A DNA stretch of 6,755 bases from DATCVR01 sp036566745 (GTDB lineage: Bacteria > Actinomycetota > Actinomycetes > Jiangellales > Jiangellaceae), in NCBI GenBank assembly GCA_036566745.1, contig DATCVR010000076.1, positions 1 through 6,755 on the forward strand. Direction: 5' to 3'. The notes under the pieces were generated by a model. The model worked only from the letters and a program-made list of their open reading frames with translations. It ran no database searches and was not told the origin of the DNA. The translations under genes were made by a program, and so were the position numbers. Below are positions 1-4,523 of this stretch, piece after piece; position 1 is the first letter of the stretch; each line of letters begins with the position of its first letter.

Positions 1-1
1 C

Positions 2-232
2 GGGCCCTGGAACAGCGACTACGAGGCCATGGCCCGCAAGACCACGCTGCTCCGGCTCGCCAACTGGATGCCGAAGTCGACCGAGCTCGCCGTCGCCATG
101 GAGGTCGACAGCGGCGTACGCACCAACGTCGAGCCCACCGCTGTGCTCACCTCGGTCGTCGACCACCCGGAGTACGACGACGGCGAGCCCGCCCACTCCG
201 ACCTCGCCGAGGCGCTCGGAGTCGACCGATGA
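2..232 (+). CDS. recT: RecT-family ssDNA-annealing recombinase, C-terminal part (5' end outside window)
   Basis: The open frame runs in from the left edge with no stop. It reads GPWNSDYEAMARKTTLLRLA and continues through NWMPKSTELA, 76 visible residues. The pattern 'PW..DY.AMARKT.LR.L....P.S.E' is the conserved end of the RecT/Red-beta-like annealing domain, known to coat ssDNA and promote strand annealing in phage recombination. The ATG at 29 lies inside this conserved motif, so it is a methionine codon and not a start. The remaining tail, rich in D, E and P (residues about 45-76 of the visible part), is a variable linker of the kind usual in these proteins. The partner exonuclease (RecE/YqaJ type) would be expected upstream, outside the window. 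The stop overlaps the next start (ATGA). The family call is from motif recall, not a search. Confidence 0.87.
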   Translation, partial: GPWNSDYEAMARKTTLLRLANWMPKSTELAVAMEVDSGVRTNVEPTAVLTSVVDHPEYDDGEPAHSDLAEALGVDR

Positions 233-390
233 GCCGACCGACGAAGGACGAGCCCGAGCCCGGCATCGAGGCCCGATACCCGGACATCTGCAACCGCTGC
301 CCTGAGCCCATCGTCCCGGGCGACCGCGTGGTCTTCCACCGCGGCCGCCGCATCCACGTGCGCTGCGCTTCTGGGGCCGACGATGAGTAG
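229..390 (+). CDS. Small treble-clef-like zinc protein (53 aa)
   Basis: The product has 53 residues, starting MSRPTKDEPEPGIEARYPDI. Cys21 and Cys24 (CNRC) come first, then PIVPGDRVVF, a basic strand, and His43/Cys46 (HVRC). The spacing C-x2-C, a 'pI.pGd.vv' loop and a closing HxxC is a recurring architecture of small zinc-binding proteins in actinobacteria and their phages; a PARP-finger or treble-clef-like fold is inferred. It is too small to be an enzyme, so DNA, RNA or protein binding is the likely job, and no partner is visible. A GGAG at 218-221 sits 7 bases before the ATG, and the start overlaps the recT stop by four bases. It ends in TAG inside the next gene's first codons. Coding is supported by the tight fit between its neighbours and the Cys/His pattern. 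Confidence 0.75.
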   Translation: MSRPTKDEPEPGIEARYPDICNRCPEPIVPGDRVVFHRGRRIHVRCASGADDE

Positions 391-757
391 CACGGCAGAG
401 GAAGAGATCGCCGGGATGCTCGCCGACGGCTGGCTCCCCTTCGAGCACGAGCACCTCAAGCCGGGCGTACGGGTCCACAACAAAGGCGAGCAGTACCCGG
501 AGGCCCGCCAGTTCGGTACCGCCGAGGTGGTCGCCGTCGTACGCAAGCCCGGGGCCTGGGAAGAGGTCTACGGGCGGCTCAACCTCGAGGTGCTCGTCAA
601 GTACGACCCCGGACACAGCATGTTCGGTGGCCAGTTGCTCTGGTGGGCCGACTACGGCACCCGCCTGACCGAGGGCTGCTTCCACTGCGGCAACGGCCCC
701 GGTGACTGCGAGCACCGCGCCGCCTGGGCCGCGAAGGCAGGTGCCCATGCCGACTGA
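383..757 (+). CDS. Hypothetical protein, SH3-like domain plus C-terminal zinc motif (124 aa)
   Basis: I do not recognise a named function. Residues 24-75 (HLKPGVRVHNKGEQYPEARQ, then FGTAEVVAVV and LEVLVKYD) look like a small beta-barrel. The 'pG.rV' opening, 'GTaeVv.vv' strand and 'Ev.VkyD' strand are typical of SH3-like/KOW-like folds found in phage hypothetical proteins. At the C-terminus Cys99, Cys102, Cys109 and His111 (CFHC ... CEH) form a likely zinc site. An aromatic stretch LLWWADYG precedes it. The ATG at 383 overlaps the upstream TAG stop by eight bases (ATGAGTAG), and the only ribosome-site-like sequence is a weak GGGG at 373-376, so expression probably depends on coupling. Coding is very likely from length and codon bias; the fold is an inference. 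Confidence 0.8.
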   Translation: MSSTAEEEIAGMLADGWLPFEHEHLKPGVRVHNKGEQYPEARQFGTAEVVAVVRKPGAWEEVYGRLNLEVLVKYDPGHSMFGGQLLWWADYGTRLTEGCFHCGNGPGDCEHRAAWAAKAGAHAD

Positions 758-902
758 GCCTGTCGTCCTCTCCCGCCAGGACTTCGACGACCTGAAGAAC
801 CTGCTCGGCTTCACCGCCGTGCCCGTGTACGAGGAGGGCTTCCTCGAGGCCCACCACGACGGCACGACCTACCGCACACCACTGACCGAGGAGTCTCGAT
901 GA
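747..902 (+). CDS. Hypothetical small protein (51 aa)
   Basis: The product starts MPTEPVVLSRQDFDDLKNLL and ends in TPLTEESR. No family is recognised. The first half (residues 8-20) is probably helical and acidic, and the second half carries aromatic and His residues (VYEEGFLEAHHDGTTYRTP) that suggest a short beta hairpin. There is no Cys, no membrane segment and no signal peptide. I chose the ATG at 747 over an in-frame GTG at 702 because the longer version would overlap the upstream gene by more than fifty bases and adds only low-complexity sequence. A purine-rich GAAGG at 733-737 precedes 747 at usable spacing. It overlaps the previous gene by eleven bases, the longest overlap in this window, and shares ATGA with the next one. 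Confidence 0.65.
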   Translation: MPTEPVVLSRQDFDDLKNLLGFTAVPVYEEGFLEAHHDGTTYRTPLTEESR

Positions 903-1054
903 CCATCCACAACCGCAGGCGCACGGCCGTCGACCGACCGAGCGACACCTTCTTCACGATCTGGGCCGCCGTGTGTGGCCTCGTAGCCATCGGGGCGCTC
1001 GCGCTCACCGCGTGGGCCGTCATCACCGTCGTTCAGTGGCTGGTGACGAAGTGA
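899..1054 (+). CDS. Small single-pass membrane protein (51 aa)
   Basis: The product starts MTIHNRRRTAVDRPSD and is followed by a continuous hydrophobic stretch at about residues 18-47 (FFTIWAAVCGLVAIGALALT and onward through AWAVITVVQWLV), ending in TK. The very basic N-terminus (RRR at 6-8) suggests that end stays in the cytoplasm by the positive-inside rule, with one long helix across the membrane. It carries no signal-peptidase site that I can see. GAGGAG at 888-893 gives a good ribosome site five bases before the ATG. It joins both neighbours through four-base overlaps. Its role is unknown; a membrane anchor, superinfection-exclusion factor or holin-like activity would all be guesses, and it lies in a DNA-metabolism setting, not a lysis cassette. 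Confidence 0.72.
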   Translation: MTIHNRRRTAVDRPSDTFFTIWAAVCGLVAIGALALTAWAVITVVQWLVTK

Positions 1055-1635
1055 CCGCCCCGCTCTGCTTCATCGACACCGAGACCACCGGAGTCCACCC
1101 CGACCGCCGCGTCTGGGAGGTCGCCATGATCCGTCGCGACGACGAGGGCGAGCATGAACTGGTTCTCCAGGTGAACGGCGTCGACCTGTCCAACGCGGAC
1201 CCGTTCGGACTCAAGGTCGGAGGGTTCTACGACCGAGCCTTCGGGTACGGCGACCACGGAGACACCGAGGCCCTGCCCGAGTCCGAGGTCGCCGTGTACG
1301 TCGAGGACTGGACCAGGGGAGCCCATCTGATCGGGGCCGTGCCGAACTTCGACGCCGACTGCCTGGACAAGATGCTCCGCCGACACGGGATGATCCCGGC
1401 CTGGCACTACCACCTGATCGACGTCGAGGCGATGGCTGTCGGCTGGCTCAATGCCCGAGTTGCTGCTGGGTCGACGTTCGCCGAGGAGGTCTTCACGCCG
1501 CCATGGAAGTCGGACGACCTCTCGCTTGACTGCGGCGTCCAGCCGCCGACCAACGACGAGCGACACACCGCGCTCGGTGATGCCCGCTGGGCGATGCGCT
1601 GGTACGACGCGCTGACCAAGGGGGCGACTCGATGA
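1051..1635 (+). CDS. DnaQ-like DEDDh 3'-5' exonuclease (194 aa)
   Basis: All exonuclease motifs of the DnaQ/RNase T superfamily are present. Motif I is FIDTETTG with Asp9 and Glu11. Motif II is VPNFDAD with Asp101. Motif III is HTALGDARWA with His172 and Asp177, making it the DEDDh type. These four acidic residues bind two metal ions for 3'-5' hydrolysis of DNA or RNA ends. The segment around residues 49-63 (SNADPFGLKVGGFYDRA) is reminiscent of other phage-encoded members. The start is GTG at 1051, which puts motif I at the usual distance from the N-terminus and gives a four-base GTGA overlap; an in-frame GTG at 973 would add Arg-rich nonsense from the membrane gene's frame. No polymerase domain is attached, so it is a stand-alone nuclease, possibly proofreading or recombination-linked with RecT. 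Substrate is not predictable from sequence. Confidence 0.9.
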   Translation: MTAPLCFIDTETTGVHPDRRVWEVAMIRRDDEGEHELVLQVNGVDLSNADPFGLKVGGFYDRAFGYGDHGDTEALPESEVAVYVEDWTRGAHLIGAVPNFDADCLDKMLRRHGMIPAWHYHLIDVEAMAVGWLNARVAAGSTFAEEVFTPPWKSDDLSLDCGVQPPTNDERHTALGDARWAMRWYDALTKGATR

Positions 1636-2273
1636 GCGACCGCATCCGCGCCTTCACGCTCGAGGCCGGGCGCCTCGACCTGTTCATCTCCGACTGTGCC
1701 AACTGCGGCGTGATCTTCGGGATCCCCGCCACGCTCGAGGAACGCCGGCGCGAGGACCACCGGTCGTTCTACTGCCCGAACGGCCACACCATGTACTTCT
1801 CCGGGCCTACCCCGACCGAGAAGAAGCTGCAGGAGGAGAAGGCGCGCGCCACCCGGCTCCGCACCCAGATGCTCGCCGAGCAGGACCAGGCCCGCGCCGC
1901 CCAACAGGAAGCCGCCGCAGCCAAGGCCAGCGAGGTCCGCCTCCGGTGGCGCGTCGGCAACGGCGTCTGCCCCTGCTGTGGGCGTACGTTCGCGCCCCTC
2001 GCCCGGCACGTCGCTACCAAGCACCCCGAGTTCGTGCACCGCGACCTCGACGCGCTCTCGCATCGGATGCGTGAGCTGCTCGCGACCATCCATCGTGAGA
2101 CTGAGGAGCAGGACACCGCTGTCCTCGACGTCGACGAGATCCACCTCAACTGGGGCACCCTCAAGGCGCTCGTCAACCGCGGCCTGGTCGACACCGTCGA
2201 CTGGCAGCACATCGCGCTGACCGAGGCCGGGTGGCCGCTCGCCACCCAGGCCGCCGAGGAGGTGAGCCGCTGA
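1632..2273 (+). CDS. Zinc-finger / coiled-coil protein with possible C-terminal winged helix (213 aa)
   Basis: Four regions can be seen. Residues 22-52 form a split zinc site, Cys22/Cys25 (CANC) and Cys48/His52 (CPNGH). Residues 60-105 are a Glu/Lys/Arg/Gln-rich predicted coiled coil. Residues 113-131 form a C2H2-like finger, Cys113, Cys116, His126 and His131 (C-x2-C-x9-H-x4-H). Residues about 170-207 (LNWGTLKALVNRGLVD, then ALTEAGWPLA) look like a small winged helix-turn-helix end. This suggests nucleic-acid binding with coiled-coil oligomerisation. Proteins with this layout are common unknowns in actinobacteriophages. AAGGGGG at 1618-1624 lies seven bases before the ATG. It follows the exonuclease by ATGA overlap and hands over to the next gene through TGATG. 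Cellular role is unknown. Confidence 0.83.
   Translation: MSDRIRAFTLEAGRLDLFISDCANCGVIFGIPATLEERRREDHRSFYCPNGHTMYFSGPTPTEKKLQEEKARATRLRTQMLAEQDQARAAQQEAAAAKASEVRLRWRVGNGVCPCCGRTFAPLARHVATKHPEFVHRDLDALSHRMRELLATIHRETEEQDTAVLDVDEIHLNWGTLKALVNRGLVDTVDWQHIALTEAGWPLATQAAEEVSR
2256..2265 (+). promoter_or_regulatory. Strong Shine-Dalgarno for the 131-aa gene
   Basis: GAGGAGGTGA lies inside the end of the preceding gene and seven bases before the ATG at 2273. It decides the start among three nearby in-frame ATG codons and an upstream GTG. Confidence 0.75.
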
Positions 2274-2668
2274 TGCCGATGACGATGACCGAGGCCGACG
2301 CCGTCTCCCGCCTCATCCGCTTCGTGCTGGCCGGCGAGCAGTACACCGGCCAGGCCGCGCGCTCGCTCCCCGCGATCGTGGCCCGCACGGCTGCCCGCGA
2401 CCTCGAATACCTCGGCGAGCGCGCCTCCAAGGTCCTCAAGATCACCGTCGCCGGCGACGCCGAGACGTACGCCAAGCGCCTCGAGGTGCTCGCCGCAGGC
2501 TCCGACACGGCAGCGGTCGACGAGCGCACGCGCAGCGAGGTGACCCGGCGCATCATGCGGATCCTCGACTACGGCAAGACCCGCGACGACCCCGAGCTCG
2601 ACGCCATGACCGTCGGCCAGATGGCCGACCGGATCATCGCCCTCGTCAAGGGGGACTGCGGTGACTGA
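2273..2668 (+). CDS. Hypothetical helical protein (131 aa)
   Basis: I do not recognise this family. The product starts MPMTMTEADAVSRLIRFVLA and is predicted almost entirely helical: helices near residues 6-22, 25-50, 58-75 and 80-100, and a last one near 110-126 (VGQMADRIIALV). There is no Cys cluster before the very last residues (CGD), no membrane segment and no catalytic motif. It has a high content of Arg, Glu and Asp, as expected for a soluble protein that assembles or binds nucleic acid. Three ATG codons lie close together at 2273, 2279 and 2285; I chose the first because a strong Shine-Dalgarno, GAGGAGGTGA at 2256-2265, is seven bases upstream and because it forms TGATG with the previous stop. 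The in-frame GTG at 2231 would overlap that gene widely. Confidence 0.78.
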   Translation: MPMTMTEADAVSRLIRFVLAGEQYTGQAARSLPAIVARTAARDLEYLGERASKVLKITVAGDAETYAKRLEVLAAGSDTAAVDERTRSEVTRRIMRILDYGKTRDDPELDAMTVGQMADRIIALVKGDCGD

Positions 2669-3017
2669 GGGCACACCCACCCACCGAGGGACGTCCAACC
2701 GGAACGATCGTGGCGGCACCCGCGACCGGAGGGCACGTCGCGCATGGCTGCTGGAGAACTTCCGGGCGGACATGGATCTGGCGCCTGACTGGGAGACGTC
2801 GGACGTGGTCTACGTCAAGTGCGGCGAGGGCATCCCGCTCGTGCGCTGCTTCCGGTGCGGCGACCTGATGACCGAGAAGGAGATGACCATCGACCGGGTC
2901 AAGCCCGGCCACAAAGGCGGCCGCTACACCCGCGACAACATCAGGCCCGCATGTGGGCCCTGCAACTTCGGATCAACACGAGCGGTCGGGCGCTGGGAAG
3001 ACGAGGAATCAGCATGA
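2661..3017 (+). CDS. HNH-type endonuclease with DR in place of the canonical DH (118 aa)
   Basis: The core lies at residues 63-106. It has Cys63 and Cys66 (CFRCG), then TIDRVKPGHKGGRY with Asp78 and His84, then Asn93 (DNIRPAC) and finally Cys98/Cys101/Asn102 (CGPCN). This is the beta-beta-alpha metal fold of phage HNH proteins with a structural zinc held by the two CxxC pairs. The usual first catalytic His of 'DH' is Arg79 here; related phage proteins with 'DR..P' are familiar to me, and His84 could act instead. The N-terminal 50 residues are basic and low in structure at first (RGGTRDRRARRAW), plausible for DNA contact. The start is GTG at 2661 with AAGGGGG at 2648-2654. HNH proteins in phages act in packaging, homing or DNA processing; near RecT and an exonuclease, processing is plausible but unproven. 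Confidence 0.85.
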   Translation: MTEGTPTHRGTSNRNDRGGTRDRRARRAWLLENFRADMDLAPDWETSDVVYVKCGEGIPLVRCFRCGDLMTEKEMTIDRVKPGHKGGRYTRDNIRPACGPCNFGSTRAVGRWEDEESA

Positions 3018-3478
3018 GCGAGAACCGGATCTGCTGGGTCGGCACGTGCACCGTGCCGGCGCACCCAGCCCACGACCCGTGCTGCTCCAGCCACGGGCAG
3101 TCACTCTGCTGCGAGCACTACCGGCGGTTCCACTTCGTCGAGACCGCATGCGGGCACGAGGAGCCGGACAGCCCGCAACGCACTGACCGGGTCACGTTCG
3201 ACGGCCGCGAGATCATCGTCGCCTACGAGCCGGCCCTGCGGCTCCCGGGCATGGTGCTCGGTGGGCAGACCGACCATCCGACCATCGTCCTGCGCGTCTG
3301 GGACGAGCGGGTGTTCCTTCACGAGCTGCTCCACGTGGCACTCGACCGGCGCCTGATCGCGTACCACGACGGCCCGGAGTGGGAATCGCTCGACCTCACG
3401 CTGACCAGCCCACGTGAGGCCATCGTCGCTGAGGTCTCGGCAGCGCTGTCGGACATGGGCTGGAGGTGGGCGACATGA
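3014..3478 (+). CDS. Cys/His-rich protein with HELLH zinc-metallopeptidase motif (154 aa)
   Basis: Two parts are visible. Residues 7-48 hold eight Cys and six His (Cys7, 12, 23, 24, 32, 33, 46 and His17, 20, 27, 35, 40, 48 among them), resembling a B-box-like or other two-zinc module. Residues 57-154 carry a strand region and then FLHELLHVAL with the zincin signature HExxH at 103-107. Downstream, REAIVAEVSAAL (Glu135 and Glu140) offers a third zinc ligand at a spacing and context reminiscent of ImmA/IrrE-type short metallopeptidases, though no helix-turn-helix is present. The likely activity is a zinc-dependent protease, target unknown. The ATG at 3014 follows GAGGA at 3003-3007 and overlaps the HNH stop (ATGA). 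A non-enzymatic use of the motif cannot be excluded from sequence alone. Confidence 0.8.
   Translation: MSENRICWVGTCTVPAHPAHDPCCSSHGQSLCCEHYRRFHFVETACGHEEPDSPQRTDRVTFDGREIIVAYEPALRLPGMVLGGQTDHPTIVLRVWDERVFLHELLHVALDRRLIAYHDGPEWESLDLTLTSPREAIVAEVSAALSDMGWRWAT
3462..3470 (+). promoter_or_regulatory. Shine-Dalgarno for the zinc-ribbon gene at 3475
   Basis: GGAGGTGGG sits within the last codons of the zincin gene. Its core GGAGG is eight bases from the ATG at 3475, and it contains the competing in-frame GTG at 3466, which makes that codon an unlikely start. Confidence 0.7.
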
Positions 3479-3798
3479 CCCCGACCTGCAGGACCTGCAA
3501 GGCGCCGATCATGTGGGCCCGCACCCTCGCCTCGGAGACCGGTGCCGGCGGCAAGGCCATGCCCCTCGACCCCGAGCCGAACGACAAGGGCAACGTCGCC
3601 GTACGCCAGACCGGGCCCGGCCGGTACGTCGCCCGCGTCCTCAAGGACGGCGAGTCCCACGACAGGACCGCCGAGAAGCTCCACATGCCGCACTTCGCGA
3701 CCTGCCCCGGCTCTCCCGGCGCCGCCCGCAACCTCGTCTCCGAAGCCGAGGAGTTCCTCAAGTCCGTCACCACCGAAGGAGGCGAGTCCCATGGCTGA
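3475..3798 (+). CDS. Zinc-ribbon-like phage hypothetical protein (107 aa)
   Basis: The product starts MTPTCRTCKAPIMWARTLAS. Cys5 and Cys8 open a zinc site that is probably closed by His73 and Cys77 (HFATCP). Between them are KAMPLDPEPNDKGNVAV (residues 27-43) and a strand RYVARVL. The combination 'C..C..PI.W.....gk.mPLD......GNv' with a later 'HF..CP' is a pattern I recall as widespread in small actinobacterial phage proteins of unknown role. The last thirty residues are probably one helix (VSEAEEFLKSVTTEGGE). I chose the ATG at 3475 because GGAGGTGGG at 3462-3470 is its ribosome site; the in-frame GTG at 3466 is part of that site. It starts in a four-base overlap with the zincin gene. Nucleic-acid or protein binding is likely; nothing points to catalysis. 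Confidence 0.82.
   Translation: MTPTCRTCKAPIMWARTLASETGAGGKAMPLDPEPNDKGNVAVRQTGPGRYVARVLKDGESHDRTAEKLHMPHFATCPGSPGAARNLVSEAEEFLKSVTTEGGESHG
3776..3782 (+). promoter_or_regulatory. Near-ideal Shine-Dalgarno for the gene at 3791
   Basis: AAGGAGG eight bases upstream of the ATG is the best ribosome site in the window. It fixes the start at 3791 against an open frame that extends some 250 bases further upstream. Confidence 0.8.
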
Positions 3799-4225
3799 CA
3801 TCCCAATCCAGCGGCTCGAGATCGAGCACGAGGTCACCTGCCCCATCTGCGGGGCCCTGTCCGAGCGGTCGACGTTCGACGCACGGCTGGAGATGGCCGA
3901 GCAGCCACCGGCGCGGCGTTGGTGGCGTGCGCGCCCCGACGGCAGAGGCAACCTCAACACGGTGACGTTCGACGTCACCTGGACCGCCGTCCAGGCGTGG
4001 CTCGACTGCGGCCACCAGGTCATCCGCGACGGCACCCTCGTGAAGGACTGGCGTGCGCTCGACGAGGACGTGTCGATGCACCCCAAGATCGGCTTCACCG
4101 CGCACCCCGACGGCCGCTCCTGCTCCTACCACTCCCGCCTGGGCGCCTGGACGTTCGAAGGCGTCAAGGAATGCCTCCGCACCCATCGCCCCCTGGGCAG
4201 ACGACCGGCGGGAGGGGCGCTGTGA
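3791..4225 (+). CDS. Hypothetical protein with split zinc site (144 aa)
   Basis: I do not recognise a named function. Residues 17-20 (CPIC) and Cys73/His75 (LDCGH) make a likely split zinc ribbon embedded in beta strands (EIEHEVTCPICGAL; NTVTFDVTWTAVQAWLDCGH). The second half (residues 80-130) alternates polar and aromatic residues: IRDGTLVKDWRALDEDVSMH, a tract with SCSYHSRLGAWTFEG, then a short helix and a basic tail (HRPLGRRP). Three further Cys/His residues around 115-130 could form another site. The start at 3791 is set by AAGGAGG at 3776-3782, an almost ideal ribosome site eight bases upstream; an in-frame ATG far upstream (3542) only adds Pro/Ser/Arg-rich sequence from the antecedent gene's shadow. 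It overlaps the preceding gene by eight bases and the following one by four. Confidence 0.78.
   Translation: MADIPIQRLEIEHEVTCPICGALSERSTFDARLEMAEQPPARRWWRARPDGRGNLNTVTFDVTWTAVQAWLDCGHQVIRDGTLVKDWRALDEDVSMHPKIGFTAHPDGRSCSYHSRLGAWTFEGVKECLRTHRPLGRRPAGGAL
4210..4217 (+). promoter_or_regulatory. Shine-Dalgarno for the GTG-started gene at 4222
   Basis: GGGAGGGG lies just before GTG 4222. It supports this GTG as the true start of the 65-residue gene, as does the GTGA overlap. Confidence 0.65.
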
Positions 4226-4419
4226 TCAGCCCTGAGCTGCGGGACAAGATCACCGCCGTCACCACCACGATCAGGGCCGACATCGCGAACGACATGCGCG
4301 ACCTCGAGGGCAAGCCGCTGGACGGCCGCACTGTCGCCGAGGCGTTCGGCAACCTGGCCTCTCAGGTTGACGCCCTCGCGGGGATGCTCCACGCAATCGC
4401 CGAGGATCCATCGTGCTGA
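4222..4419 (+). CDS. Hypothetical small helical protein (65 aa)
   Basis: The product begins MISPELRDKITAVTTTIRAD and ends in AIAEDPSC. It looks like two amphipathic helices, about residues 4-30 and 38-60, joined by a short loop (EGKPLDGR). The second helix (VAEAFGNLASQVDALAGMLH) shows hydrophobic residues every three to four positions, compatible with a helical hairpin or dimer. No catalytic residues, metal site or membrane span are visible, and I do not recognise the family. The start is GTG at 4222, preceded by GGGAGGGG at 4210-4217 and overlapping the upstream TGA in GTGA. Support comes from the good ribosome site, the fit between neighbours and the amphipathic pattern. Confidence 0.7.
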   Translation: MISPELRDKITAVTTTIRADIANDMRDLEGKPLDGRTVAEAFGNLASQVDALAGMLHAIAEDPSC

Positions 4420-4523
4420 CCGCCGTCGAGCTCAGCGCTGCGGCCGAGATGACCCCCGAGGCCGCGAAGGGCTTCGCGCTCGTCGTCGGGCTCTTCCTGC
4501 TGTGGCTGTGGGCGAGGGACTGA
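4413..4523 (+). CDS. Tiny single-span membrane peptide (36 aa)
   Basis: The product starts MLTAVELSAAAEMTPEAAKG and continues FALVVGLFLLWLWARD. Residues 20-34 are a short, continuous hydrophobic segment with two Trp near the end, then Arg-Asp, so one membrane helix is likely. The start is GTG at 4413, six bases after GAGGA (4402-4406), overlapping the previous stop by seven bases. An in-frame ATG at 4449 would give a 24-residue product that keeps the membrane helix. The stop shares its A with the next ATG (TGATG). The alternative is that this is only a short spacer between two genes, but without it 103 bases would be non-coding in an otherwise gapless run. Function unknown; tiny phage membrane peptides can modulate host proteins, which is inference only. 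Confidence 0.55.
   Translation: MLTAVELSAAAEMTPEAAKGFALVVGLFLLWLWARD

Noticed and set aside
29..232. A 67-codon gene starting at ATG 29
   Set aside because: The ATG is the Met inside the conserved RecT motif DYEAMARKT, and the frame is open to the left edge, so this is the tail of a larger gene.
1769..2773. A 334-codon open frame on the minus strand, and other long minus-strand frames (for example 1407-2210 and 5763-6638)
   Set aside because: They lie opposite well-supported + strand genes with zinc or catalytic motifs, have low-complexity Arg/Ala/Gly/Val-rich translations, and are expected by chance in such GC-rich coding DNA where stop codons are rare.
3542..4225. A longer 227-residue version of the gene at 3791
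   Set aside because: The extra 83 residues are Pro/Ser/Thr/Arg-rich shadow sequence overlapping a better-supported gene, and AAGGAGG points to the ATG at 3791.
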